From positions 39,565,164 to 39,629,163 of the forward strand of contig JAVGWX010000005.1 in the NCBI GenBank assembly GCA_036924085.1: a DNA stretch of 64,000 bases, given 5' to 3'. Below the pieces are notes generated by a model. It ran no database searches, was not told the origin of the DNA, and saw nothing but the letters and a program-made list of their open reading frames with translations. The translations under genes were made by a program, and so were the position numbers. The number at the start of each line of letters is the position of its first letter. Position 1 is the stretch's first letter. This document shows positions 21,190 through 32,453 of this stretch, piece after piece. The stretch is from Ariolimax columbianus (Eukaryota; Mollusca; Gastropoda; Stylommatophora; Arionidae).

Positions 21190-21440
21190 AGATTTTTAGG
21201 TAGAACCTTTTTGAATGTTGTCCTGGCAGCTACCGTTAAGGCTACTCTTTTTTATTTCCAACTGCCATAGGATTTTTAATGTGCTCGACACTAAACGAGG
21301 GAGTCCGGTCTCATTACCCAGAGATCAGGAGAATTTTTACCAGAAGATCCATGTTAAAAAAATCCCTATCTCCAACGTCATCGCAGCCTGCGTTCCCTGG
21401 TACCCATGGCGGACACTTTTTCTCGAGAACATTGGGTCCT
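21190..21440 (-). mobile_element. SINE-like family S2, copy 1
   Basis: The sequence aligns with 29440-29690: CAACTGCC.T.GGATTTTTAA, GTGC..ACACT, CCAGAGATC, ACCAGAA.ATCC and TCTCCA.CGT. In the second copy the right end reads as a tRNA-like promoter on the reverse strand (GGTTCAAATC), so this copy is taken as the more decayed member of a reverse-strand tRNA-derived SINE family. Confidence 0.55.
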
Positions 21441-21649
21441 CACCTGTCTAATCTTCTCTGTTTGTGCTACCCATGACGCTCATCTCTTAATTCTTGATCC
21501 CTAGATGTCTGAGTTGTTGTTTTGCAGTGAGTGCCTCATATTTGTGGTAACCTATATATCTGCTTAGGCCTGTACCAATTTATATATGGATGTCATGTAC
21601 ATAATTCCCAGCATGTACAGCATTTTTAGGATCAGGTTATCTCTAGGTA

Positions 21650-21920
21650 GTTCACCTGACCTTGACTAACATTGACCGATCAGCATGTTTTCCTTAACCA
21701 GACGTTAGTCTCCTCTCCTGACCTGCACTGAGTAACGTTGTCCGATCGGTATTCTTTGCTTGACCAGATCTTAGTCTCCTCTTCCGTCTTGGCCCTGACT
21801 AACATTGACCAATCAGTATATTTTGCTTGACCATAATTTAGTTTCGTCACCCAACCTGACCCTGGCTAACATTGTCCAATCAGCATGCTTTTCTTAATTA
21901 AACGTTAGTCTCCTCTCTCC
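21650..21920 (+). repeat. Tandem array of family T terminal units, 66-71 bp period
   Basis: Four imperfect units each combine CTAACATTGNCCNATCAG and a T/G-rich TGCTTGACCA segment with ANNTTAGTCTCCTCT. The parts match the 37-bp unit plus the terminal GACCAGACGTTAG segment of family T elements, so this is a body-less relic or array derivative of that family. Confidence 0.7.
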
Positions 21921-22977
21921 ATATTGCAGATTGCAGTTATACTGACTCCTCTACGAACAATACAGAGTCTAATCGTATATGTCTAATTGACAAACAACTG
22001 TTTCTTCTACATTGCTACTTAATTATACCTAGACCTGAACGGTTGTAAATTTGTCTACAGTACTTTACATGGATAGACCATATTCGCCATAGACTCGCAG
22101 AAAGTGCTTCAGATAATTACAGACTTTAGCTTTTGCTGGGGCACCGTAACTACGTCTGCGTCTTGACTGACTCTAAACAACCCAATTTTATTTGTAAAAC
22201 TCGTTTTCATTCCAGTCCAGTCTTCCTGTTCAGCAGCTTTAAATAAATTATTGTCTTTAGATTTTTCCAAAAATCGTAATTATCTCCGATTACAAAAAAA
22301 TAATCATTAGATATTATTTGTTTTCCTCTAATTATTTATAATGTTTGCTTGTTTGTTCCTTTATCAGTGAACTAAACTTGGCTTCAGAAAATGTATTTTA
22401 GTATTTTAGATTAATCATTTTGTACAAACAGTAAACTCACAAAGTAAACGCAGTGGCCTGCAAGCTGCAACCATCACTAGCATACCCACACATTGAGAGG
22501 AGACACAGAGACATATTATAATTTGAAAGTTATCAGCAGTACAGGTATATGAGAGCGTTGTTACTGTCAGACAATCGCAACAAATGATCGCAAAATGTAT
22601 GTGTATGACAAGGACAAGAATAGCACCACTGCCCCACAGACAGCAGGACGTAGGAGTCGACTAACTGTGTGACATGGCATAACACTAGCCATGGTTAGGT
22701 GGTTTGTTAAGAGCATCATAGATGGCGCCTAACAGATTGCGGGTCTTCTTTGCTCTAGTATTAAGATGGACACAGTTAACCACCATTCATAATGGAGTAA
22801 TAGTCGAGCCTAGTCCACTAAGCAAGAAATCCTACTGCTGGCTACATTTAGCTCCCATAATAGACGGGACCTGCACATGGGCTTATGCCCCTGTAGAAGT
22901 TCCAGTCGACTAAGACTGGGACCAGGACTAAGACTGGCATAGGCCTAGGACCAGGACTGACTAGGACTAGGAATAAG
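21921..22977. other. Unassigned sequence left of the hexamer array
   Basis: No recognisable genes. The last 60 bp (22915-22977) already show ACTAAGACTGGGACCAGG phrases that grade into the hexanucleotide array. Confidence 0.45.
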
Positions 22978-23392
22978 ACCAAGACCAAGACCAAGACCAA
23001 GACCAAGACCAAGACCAAGACCAAGACCAAGACCAAGACCAAGACCAGGACCAGGACCAGGACCAGGACCAGGACCAGGACCAGGACCAAGACCAGGACC
23101 AAGACCAAGACCAAGACCAAGACCAAGACCAAGACCAAGACCAAGACCAAGACCAAGACCAAGACCAAGACCAAGACCAAGACCAAGACCAAGACCAAGA
23201 CCAAGACCAAGACCAAGACCAAGACCAAGACCAAGACCAAGACCAAGACCAAGACCAAGACCAAGACTAAGACTAAGACTAAGACTAAGACTAAGACTAA
23301 GACCAAGACCAAGACCAAGACCAAGATCAAGACCAAGACCAAGACTAAGACTAAGACCAAGACCAAGACTAAGACCAAGACCAAGACTAAGA
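22978..23392 (+). repeat. Hexanucleotide GACCAA/GACCAG/GACTAA array
   Basis: About 69 uninterrupted 6-bp units occur in homogeneous blocks: GACCAA, then GACCAG (about 23043-23090), a long GACCAA block, a GACTAA block (about 23265-23300), then mixtures. The reverse strand reads as alternating Val-Leu or Gly-Leu in open frames of 178 and 206 codons, which are by-products. The block pattern records separate slippage expansions. Confidence 0.97.
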
Positions 23393-24179
23393 TCGCACAA
23401 TGTGAAATGAGATGCTCCTACGCATCGTCGAGGGTCACTTGAACAGAGAGAAGAACGAAGGAAACAAACATATGCCGTGAGAACAGTGTCCTTTATTTGA
23501 TATTCAGTTATCCTGTATTGTATTTCCCCTATCCAATGCACAAGGCTGAACTTCACCAGGTGCACATCCCCTTGGAGCTACGGGGAAAGACATGACACGC
23601 TAAGGACAAGAAGAAACTGCTTGTATACAGACTTTGCAGAGTCTTCTAAGCCAGGATAAAGAGGTTTATTTAAGTTGTTATATTCTAACAGACAGAACGT
23701 CAAATGGAACCGCAATGCCAATGAAATTATATCCTAATAGAGAGACCATCATATGACTTGGACATTTCACAACAATGTCAATGATGGTATATACTAACAG
23801 ATAGAAGGTTAAATGATTGGGAAATATCACAGCAGTGTATCTACACCTACCCCTTGTACATATGCCTTTGATAGCAGACACCAGGGCCTTAGAGCAAAAT
23901 GAGGAAAACGAAAAGTATGGATTGACGGTTGTAAAGAGGCATTACAGAGAAAGTTTTGTCCCAAAGTAGTTACACCACAGCGTGTAAGATTTAGGGTGGC
24001 AGTTTTTTGTATATCTGCCTTATGCTTCTCTAGTTATATGCAATGTATCCATTTATAGCTAGGTCGACTGGAGGGCACCGATAGCAGAATAAGTTCTTCA
24101 TACTTTTCCATGAACAGCAAGTGCTGTTCGATAACACTAAAGAAACATTGCATAATCATACATGAAGAAACAGCTGGAA
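23393..24179. other. Unassigned sequence
   Basis: No gene was recognised. Around 23670-23870 the phrases ATATCCTAATAG, ATATACTAACAG and ATATTCTAACAG recur with about 65-70 bp spacing next to AATGNCAATGANNT, suggesting a decayed tandem repeat of about three units. Confidence 0.45.
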
Positions 24180-25890
24180 CACGACACGGCATTGGTGAGC
24201 AGATGAGAAGTAGGATACGATGAGATGAGATGTAAGGAGATACAATGAGACGAAATGAGATGGGATGAGGCGAGATGATAGGGGATGTGATGAGATGAGA
24301 TGGGATGAGATGAGATGAGATGGAATGAGATGATGTGAGAATTGGGTGAGACAAGATGACAAGAGATGAGATAGGATGAGATGAGGTCAAATTCGATGAA
24401 ACGAGATGAGACGAGACTTGATGTGAATAGACGATATGAGATGGGATGAGGCTAGGAGAGAGTAAATGAAATGAGATGCAATGATATGAGATAAGACTAT
24501 GTGAGATGAGACGAGACTTGATGCGATGAGACGATATTATATGGGATGGATGAGACGAGACTAGATGAGATGAGACGATACAATATGATATGGATGAGAC
24601 GAGACTAGATGAGATTAGACGAGATTAGATGAGATAAGACGAGAAAGATACGATGGATGAGACTAGACTAGATGACATGAGACGATACAAGATGAGATGG
24701 ATGACACGAAACTAGATGAAATGAAACGAGACTAGATGAGATAAGAGGAGAAAGATAAGATGATGAGACCAGATGAGATGAGATGATACAAGACGAGACT
24801 ATTCGAAATGAGATGAGATGAGAGGAGAATTAGAAGATATGAGATGAGACAAGACTAGATGAGACAAAACGAGACTACTTGAGATGAGACAAAGAGACTA
24901 GAAGAGATGCATTGAGAGCAGATTAGAAGAGGTCACACAAGACGGAACTTGATGAGATGAGATGAGGAGATCAGAAGAGATAATACAAGAGACAAGATGA
25001 GATGAGAGGAGACTAGATGATATGAGAGGAGACTAGATGAAATGAGACAATGCAAGACTAGATGAGATGAGACAAAACGAGACTAGATGAGACGAGACAA
25101 CGAGACTAGATGAGATGCAATGAGAGCAGATTAGAAGAGGTCACACATGACGAGACTAGATGAGATAAGATTAGAGGAGATCAGAAAAGATAAGACAACA
25201 CCAGACAGGATGAGATTAGAGGAGACTAGATGAAATGAGACAATGCGAGACTAGATTAGATGAGACGAGATTAGATGAGATGAGACAAGGCGAGACTAGT
25301 CGAGACGAGACTAGAGGAGATGAGACAAGACAAGACTAGTCGAGACGAGACTAGATACGATGAGACAAGACAAGACTAGTCGAGACGAGACTAGGTACGA
25401 TGAGACAAGACTAGACTAGTCGAGACTAGATGAGATGAGAAAGACGAGACTAGGCGAGACGAGACTAGATAAGATGAGACAAGACGAGACTAGTCGAGAC
25501 GAGACTAGATGAGATGAGACAAGATGAGACTAAATGAGATGAGACAACACGAGACTAGTCGAGACGAGACTAGATGAGATGAGACAAGACGAGACTAGAT
25601 GAGATGAGATGAGATGAGATGAGACAAGACGAGACTAGTCGAGACGAGACTAGATGAGATGAGACAAGACGAGACTAGTCGAGACGAGACTAGATGAGAT
25701 GAGACTAGTCGAGACGATTTTAGATGAGATGAGACAAGACGAGACTCGACGAGATGATATACGCTTCTTCCTCGTTAGTCTTCAATCTCGATTTCATTGA
25801 CTCTAACGAAAGCAGCAGTCGAGCTGAGGTCCGTGTACTTCCCTACAGCTTCTGACCAGATGAGATTAGATGAGATGAGATGAGATGAGA
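24180..25890 (+). repeat. Purine-rich GATGAGA/GAGAC repeat domain
   Basis: Some 1.7 kb of plus strand is built from 5-bp steps (GATGA, GAGAC, TAGAT, AAGAC). The left half is irregular. From about 25300 to 25740 a 40-bp higher-order unit emerges (GAGACTAGTCGAGACGAGAC plus TAGATGAGATGAGACAAGAC). About 90 bp of complex sequence (25765-25855) interrupts the right end. Purine-rich tracts of this kind can adopt triplex structures; that is inference. Confidence 0.95.
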
Positions 25891-26829
25891 TGAGGTGTGA
25901 CTATGAACACGATCTCAGCATTGTCGACTCCCGTACCACATATTGAACTGACTGAATAAATCAAGAAGGCATGTACACAGGTGAAAAGACAATAACGGAG
26001 CAGCATGCATAAACTCGACGATACGAATTAAGGGATGGCATGACTCTATGCACTGATTGCCAGATATTTAATTTGGTTGGCGTTAAGACGACATGGAATA
26101 GAAATGCCCGTTTCACTAAATAATCAGAAGTTGGACATTTGTAGGACTGAGGACGAATAATCCATCGTTGTTTTCTTGTCACTCTTACAATGGTGTGGTT
26201 CTAGTCCACATATTGCTACATAATATTATAGTTGCTAGTCATATGGTTGTGACAGTCAACAAATTGTTAGTCATGTGTTTGTGATAATTGACATATTATT
26301 AGTCATGTGATTTGATTATAAACAAATTGTTGTTCAAATATTTGAAAAAAACAATTGCTTTTTGATGTTTTTGTGATAATTAACAAATTATTATTTATGT
26401 GATTTTGATAATAATCACAATAACAATAAGTTAGTTATATCTGTGTAGCAATCAATAAGAAGTTGGTAATGTCTTTGAAACAATATTTCAACAATTGAAC
26501 ACACGTTTTTGACATTGCAAACAATGTTGGTTTTGATTGACTGATACTACCACGGGACTGTATAAATTTTGTTTTTTTTTGTTTTGTTTCAAAGATTCAA
26601 ATTGCCCGGAGCAATCAAGCAAACGTGCGAACCATCAAAACTCGTTCTATCCAAATCGGTAGTGACATTGCCACTCTAATCTCAAATCTTGACTTAGATG
26701 TTCAGAAATTTGAAATTTAAATTAGTGCATAGAAGACCCATGGTCAATGTCCCAGAAATCCTAGCTAGTCCGATTTCGATTATAAGCGAAACATTGTATA
26801 ACAGTTTAAGTACCTGGGAATGAAAGCTT
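25891..26829. other. Unassigned AT-rich sequence
   Basis: AT-rich sequence with recurring phrases around ACAAATTGTTAGTCATGTG and ACATATTATTAGTCATGTG (26250-26420) that suggest a short decayed tandem repeat of about 45-60 bp. No coding content recognised. Confidence 0.45.
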
Positions 26830-27606
26830 TCAGGGCTGAAATTCAGGCACGACGATGAAAACAAACTGCAAACCCGCATGAACGCACTTGCGAATTCTTG
26901 TGCTAAATACAAAATGCGAATTATCGAGAACAAAACAAAAACTATGACGATCAGTAGAACTCCTGGGCCACTCAAGATAGGTCTAAATGATATTGCTCTT
27001 CAACAGGTCCATGAGTTTAAGTAATTGGGGAGTTTTTTTTCGGCAGACGGTAGGCTCGACAGGAAAATCGAGACAAGGTGTCAGAAAGCATATGCGGTGA
27101 CTTATCAGCTGTCCCCATTGCTTAGACACCCGAGCATTAGTTTGGCAACAAAGCAACAGCTGATAAACAGTATATTTATGCCGATTTTGTTCTACCAGTG
27201 CCAAACATAGCTTTTGTCAAGTGCATGCGAGAGCAGCATTTCGACTACTGAAATTAAGTGTTTGATGAAAGTCATCGGTGTTACCAGAAGAGACAGAATG
27301 CGGAATGACGCCATTCGAAGTATGATTGGCACTACGTCTTGTGCCAAGTACCGTTACAGGCAGAAAATAAGTTGGTTTGGTCATCTCATGAGAATGCACC
27401 CTCATCATCTTCCACTGATGGCTTACAATGCTGGTAGATCTGGCTACAGGGCAAAGGGGCGGCCGCGAGGTAGGTGGATAGATGACATTAGAGTGATTGT
27501 GCAACGACAAGGGCTCACATTGGCCGACGCAACGCACTTGGCGCAGGATAGACGACTCAAGCTCCCCATGACGCTAAACGGCACAAGTGGAAAGAAAACT
27601 AACTAA
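26830..27606 (+). pseudogene. LINE reverse transcriptase C-terminal remnant (non-RNase H family)
   Basis: The frame reads KYKMRIIENKTKTMTIS, then LGSFFSADGRLD, RCQKAYAVTYQLSPLLRHPS, TKQQLINSIFMP, ILFYQCQT, and after a stop KVIGVTRRDRMRNDAI, RQKISWFGHLMRM, GRPRGRWIDDI and ADATHLAQDRR. These are the thumb and connection region conserved at the C-terminus of many APE-type LINEs. Stops at 27022-27024 (TAA, just before LGSFF) and 27208-27210 (TAG replacing the expected Trp in CQTW) lie in the same frame, so the copy decayed by point mutation. The catalytic RT core and endonuclease are absent. Confidence 0.85.
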
Positions 27607-27759
27607 CAGCGATGACTATGGCTGCTCTGACCAAACTGAGACCAATATGGAGGCACAAAAACATCAACTGGCAATACAAGTTGAACTTTATGCACTTTCT
27701 CCTTCAAAGTACCTTTATGAGTGTGAAATGTCAACTCTGACAGCGGTTCTGGAGCGTTG

Positions 27760-28400
27760 AATTGGCACTATGGAGATGAGATGTATGTGTTTAATCGTCA
27801 GCATTTCTTATCCAGAATACGTTAAGAGTTAGACAGTTCGTGACATTGTTAATATAGAGATGGGTCAATATAAAGAATATGAAGACCTATCGACTATGGT
27901 AAACGTACGCACGTTCACATGGCATGGGCATGTAGAATGATCGTCTGGGTTGACCAGTACGATCCAGCAAGGTACTGAGGATGGGCAGCTGAAAAGAGTG
28001 AGGAAGAAAGAAGAGAGGAGAAGACGACATCAGAGAGTGAACTGGTAGGTTCTTAGCTCAATCATATATCTTGTCACAAAACCTAGTGGAGTATGGGGGA
28101 ACTGCTCCAACAAACTGGAGTATTGGTGCCTGGAGTGGCGGGAACTGCTCCAACAAACTGGAGTATTGGTGCCTGGAGTGGCGGGAAGTGCTCCAACAAA
28201 CTGGAGTATTGGTGCCTGTAGTGGCGGGAACTGCTTCAACAAACTGGAGTATTGGTGCCTGGAGTGGCGGGAACTGCTCCAACAAACTGGAGTATTGGTG
28301 CCTGGAGTGGCGGGAACTGCTCCAACAAACTGGAGTATTGGTGCCTGGAGTGGCGGGAACTGCTCCAACAAACTGGAGTATTGGTGCTCCAATGACCGAA
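27760..28400 (+). pseudogene. LINE RT C-terminal remnant ending in an amplified 43-bp array
   Basis: The recognisable text is MEMRCMC.IVSISYPEYVKS, YEDLSTMVN, TFTWHGHVE, SSGLTSTIQQGTEDG and, in a shifted frame, EDDIRE. It corresponds to the MRC...ISY..., ...LRWYGH...SSG.A.TILQG..., EDNI.EWTG tail of a LINE family, with frameshifts and stops. The sequence then enters seven 43-bp units and exits at GTGCTCCAATG followed by a GATGAT-rich stretch, a 3' end typical of such LINEs. One frame of the repeat unit reads WRELLQQTGVLVP, resembling the next expected LINE segment (WR.LV..S.VVP), so the array looks like in-place amplification of the last codons. Confidence 0.75.
28098..28390 (+). repeat. 43-bp minisatellite, seven units
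   Basis: Units start at 28098, 28141, 28184, 28227, 28270, 28313 and 28356, each holding GGAACTGCTCCAACAAACTG and GAGTATTGGTGCC. Only a few substitutions separate them, so the expansion is recent. Open frames on both strands rotate because 43 is not divisible by three. Confidence 0.96.
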
Positions 28401-29439
28401 ATGATGTTCATCATGATGATTATATTTCTAATGAATGTGTCACGACCATAGTCACAACAACACTTACGAGAAACGTATGTTAATGAACGTAAACTGGCGC
28501 CATTCTTTGTTGTCTAATATGAACTTGGAAGAACGATTGGATTCCTCTTAATTAGAGAAAGCCTGCGTCAGCAGCTTTCTTTTTGTGTTATCGTACAATT
28601 TTGATTTATTAAGACATTCACTTTATGAAATCCGATTGTAAAAAGTAAACTTTCGTCTGACAAGTTTGAGAAAATGGCGTCATATTAGAGAAATATAAAT
28701 GGAGAATAGTAGGAGAAGAACGCATAGAAAGAAGATGGTAGAGAACAAATCAGAAGAAAGAAATTAGAACAGGGAAATATTGATACAGAGAAACATAGTC
28801 CTGATGAAGATAAATAAGAAAAGGTAGTAGAGGACAGGAGAAGAAAAAAATGCAATTCTACGCAGAGCAATAGAAGTAATAAATTCTTGCAGAGTGAAAA
28901 TACTTAGCATTTTAAAAAAACATTGAAAGACCACACATGGGATGTCACTTACTTCAAGGTCTTGATAATGTCTCGGCAGGATATATGTGAGTAACAATAT
29001 CACTAGGTGTGTCTGCAAGGACAAGAAATGGAAACAGATCCTGAAACAGATATTTCGTGAATATATTTTTGAGATAAATAAATATAGACATTGGGTTTTG
29101 TAAGAAAATTGTTGGACATTGTTTTTTTTTCATCAAATGTATTTTGAAATATTATGTGAAGCAGAATCGACATCAGCTCATTCTCGTAGGTGTACATTTA
29201 GTAAAGGGCGTCAAAATGTATCATTAACATTTTGATTTATTAACGTAATGTTTAGTTTAGTTTAGTTTAGTCGAAGAATCAACGTCATTGTACACGGCTT
29301 AACCATGGTCCTCTTTAGAATATATCTAGAACTGGCCATGGTTTAACCCATAAGTGTTTGGTTCTTCTCCATATGTTTTGTGAATCGCACCGCAATGCAT
29401 GAGCTCTGTAGCACCGGTGAGGATTGCCGTAAACAGATT
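28401..29439. other. Unassigned sequence with a TTTAG microsatellite
   Basis: No gene is supported. A GTTTA/TTTAG microsatellite occurs at 29249-29272. 28680-28850 is purine-rich. Confidence 0.45.
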
Positions 29440-29690
29440 GGGAAGATTTTTAACATCATTTTGAATTGTGCCCTGACCGTGGCGGTTAAGCCAACTATTT
29501 TCAATTTACAACTGCCGAGGGATTTTTAACGTGCGAACACTGTATACGGGTGTCAGATCTCTACTACCAGAGATCCAATGAAATACCAGAAAATCCGCGC
29601 GAATAAATCTGTCTCCACCGTGATTTGAACCCACGACCTCCGGCATCTTACCAAAAAGCGTTATGTTATAGATATTTTGTTCACCCCTCG
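29440..29690 (-). mobile_element. SINE-like family S2, copy 2, with tRNA-like promoter
   Basis: Reading the reverse strand, the right end gives GGTAAGATGCCGGAGGTC then GTGGGTTCAAATCACGG, which fits the D-to-T-arm part of a tRNA and a Pol III B box (GGTTCAAATC). The body (CTGGTATTTCATTGGATCTC, TTAAAAATCCCTCGGCAG) matches 21190-21440. A partial A box is plausible around CTTTTTGGTAAGATGCC. No target duplication was identified. Confidence 0.65.
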
Positions 29691-30020
29691 CCCACCTTTT
29701 ATATATATTGAGGCGTACAGATCAACGTTTCTCAATGCTAGGGTTCGGCTAGAAATCGCTAGATGCTCTGCTTTGTCTAGCCAACCCAGATGTGTATTGG
29801 TATCTGACAAAATCAGGGTAACATTTCGGAGCCACCACGGGAGCTCCGGAGTTCGAGCTCTGTCGTCGACAGTTTTAGTCATGAAAGGATCTGGACAATG
29901 AGATCGGGTTTAAGACTTTTATTTTATGATTTTTGATCTACGTCAATTGATAGATTTTAGTGCATTCCAATTATCTGTATCTGCTGTTCTCTTAGTATCT
30001 TCTCACAATCATCAATTTTC
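29691..30020. other. Unassigned sequence before the 39-bp array
   Basis: Nothing recognisable on either strand; a 74-codon open frame lacks motifs. Confidence 0.4.
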
Positions 30021-30606
30021 AATGTTGCTACCTCACCTCTATCCATGTCTATTGCTCTCAATGTTGCTACCTCACCTCTATCCATGTCTATTGCTCTCAA
30101 TGTTGCTACCTCACCTCTATCCATGTCTATTGCTCTCAATGTTGCTACCTCACCTCTATCCATGTCTATTGCTCTCAATGTTGCTACCTCACCTCTATCC
30201 ATGTCTATTGCTCTCAATGTTGCTACCTCACCTCTATCCATGTCTATTGCTCTCAATGTTGCTACCTCACCTCTATCCATGTCTATTGCTCTCAATGTTG
30301 CTACCTCACCTCTATCCATGTCTATTGCTCTCAATGTTGCTACCTCACCTCTATCCATGTCTATTGCTCTCAATGTTGCTACCTCACCTCTATCCATGTC
30401 TATTGCTCTCAATGTTGCTACCTCACCTCTATCCATGTCTATTGCTCTCAATGTTGCTACCTCACCTCTATCCATGTCTATTGCTCTCAATGTTGCTACC
30501 TCACCTCTATCCATGTCTATTGCTCTCAATGCTGCTACCTCACCTCTATCCATGTCTATTTCTCTCAATGTTAGAACTTCACCACTATCTGTGTCTATTG
30601 CTTCCC
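30021..30606 (+). repeat. 39-bp minisatellite, fifteen units
   Basis: Units contain AATGTTGCTACCTCACCTCT then ATCCATGTCTATTGCTCTC at exact 39-bp spacing; the first thirteen are almost perfect and the last two diverged. As 39 equals 13 codons, two forward frames and one reverse frame remain open across the whole array (191-241 codons). None has a start context, flanking domain or compositional sign of selection. Confidence 0.97.
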
Positions 30607-31034
30607 TTATGGTGCGTTGAAGCCACCAAATCAGCCAATTCAATGTCATAAACTCATATTCGACAAAGATAGAAATAATATCAAGAATAAATTCCTATTA
30701 TTGTCGATGAGAATCAATAAACATCGTCTTATCTCACAGCATCTTTCAGAGGGTGAGGGTGTGCATGTGCCTTATCAAGTCAGTGTGGGTACGATCAGCC
30801 TTTTTGCAGGACAAGATAAGCAGATGATATCTCTTGGCCCGTTGTTTTTGTTTTTGGTTTCCATTTCTTGTGTCGGCCTTTGGCTAACCCAACAGGATTG
30901 TCTTCGCTGGCAGTTACGCCCACTATTGACTGAGGCTCTCCAGTCAGTTCGGTTTGCCGCAAGGTCATTTCAGGTTGTAAGATTTGTGTGAGAGACTCCG
31001 TCAAACTGTCATTTAATCGATCGTTTCTGCGCTC

Positions 31035-31330
31035 CATCTTGCTTCATCGCCATGCAACAGCTAGTCATACAAGACTCTACGGACAATCCATCTTGCTTCA
31101 TCGCCATGCAACAGCTAGTCATAGAAGACTCTACGGACAATCCATCTTGCTTCATCGCCATGCAACAGCTAGTCATACAAGACTCTACGGACAATCCATC
31201 TTGCTTCATCGCCATGCAACAGCTAGTCATACAAGACTCTACGGACAATCCATTTTGCTTCATGGCCATGCAACAGCTAGTCATACAAGACTCTACGGAC
31301 AATCTATCTTGCGTCACCCACCTCCTCCAT
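31035..31330 (+). repeat. 54-bp minisatellite (with older copies extending to about 31850)
   Basis: Units hold CATCTTGCTTCATCGCCATG and CAACAGCTAGTCATACAAGA at 54-bp spacing, five nearly perfect copies and a sixth diverged. From 31330 to 31850, eight or so older units keep CAGCTAGCCGTACAGGAATC with long poly-C runs (31495-31506, 31617-31627, 31749-31759). The reverse strand reads RRVLYD-stop-LLHGDEAR, resembling the RLPKR.LYGEL..GKR segment expected at this point of the LINE. Confidence 0.93.
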
Positions 31331-31980
31331 AATCAGCTAGCCATACAGGAGTATCTTTTTGCGGCTATCTTGCGCCAACTCCCTCCAACAGCTAGCCGTA
31401 CATGAATCTATCTGGGCACCCCATCTTGCGTAACCCTCCGCCCCATTAGCTAGCTGTACAAGAATATATCTGGGCGCATCGTCTAGCGTCATCCCCCCCC
31501 CCCCCGCTCACTCAACAGCTAGCCATACAGGAATCTATCTGGGCACCCCATCAAGCGTAACCCCCCGCCCCATTAACTAACCGTACATGAATCATCTGAG
31601 CGCCCCGTCTAGCCTCACCCCCCCCCCCTCCCCCGACTCAACAGCTAGCCGTACAGGAATCTATATTGGCGACCTGTCTAGCGTCACCCCCACCCCCACC
31701 TCAACAGCTAGCCGTACAGGAATCTATCTTGGCGCCCCGTCTAGCGTCCCCCCCCCCCCGCCACCTCAACAGCTAGCCGTACATGAGTCTATCTGAACGC
31801 CCCATCGTGTGTTATAACCTCTCTAACAGCCAACTGTACACGAGTCTCTTTGGGAAGCGTTCGTTTATCGTACGTAGAAGATGTTCGATCCATCCCATTC
31901 GTGCCTATTGTAATAGTGCATGAACACTGGGCATGTCGGCCTTGGTAATAATCTCAATAGCTGTAACACGATCCTGCCAT

Positions 31981-32453
31981 CGGATGTGGAGTGTTCCCCT
32001 CCAGCACGATGTGTGGAACTTGTCGGATGTGGAGTATTCACCTCCAGCACAATGTGTGGAACTTGTCAGATGTGGAGTACTCACCTCCAGCACAATGTGT
32101 GGAACTTGTCGGATGTGGAGTATTCATCTCCAGCACAATGTCTGGAACTTGTCAGATGTGGAGTACTCACCTCCAGCACGATGTGTGGAACTTGTCGGAT
32201 GTGGAGTATTCACCTCCAGCACGATGTGTGCAACTTGTCGGATGTGGAGTATTCAGCTCCAGCACGATGTGCGGAACTTGTCGGATGTTGAGTATTCAGC
32301 TCCAGCACGATGTGTGAAACTTGTCGGATGTGGAGTATTCACCTCCAGCACGATGCGTGGAACTTGTCGGATGTGGAGTGTTCACCTCCAGCACGATGTG
32401 TGGAACTTGTCGGATGTGGATTATTCACCTCCAGCACGATGTGTGGAAATTGT
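31981..32453 (+). repeat. 43-bp minisatellite, eleven units
   Basis: Units hold CGGATGTGGAGTATTCACCT and CCAGCACGATGTGTGGAACT at 43-bp spacing. On the reverse strand a unit reads FHTSCWR then HIR, the same words as in the single-copy LINE sequence on both sides of the array. It is unrelated to the 43-bp array at 28098. Confidence 0.95.

Noticed and set aside
22848..23565. Reverse-strand frames of 178 and 206 codons (Val-Leu and Gly-Leu repeats)
   Set aside because: They are translations of the hexanucleotide array with short unrelated flanks.
30021..30606. 39-bp array as a repetitive surface protein gene
   Set aside because: There is no signal peptide, unique domain or exon structure at either end, and both strands are equally open.
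28098..32453. Common origin of the two 43-bp arrays (28098 and 31981)
   Set aside because: They share only short words (GGAACT, GGAGTATT) at different internal distances; each fits a different LINE segment.
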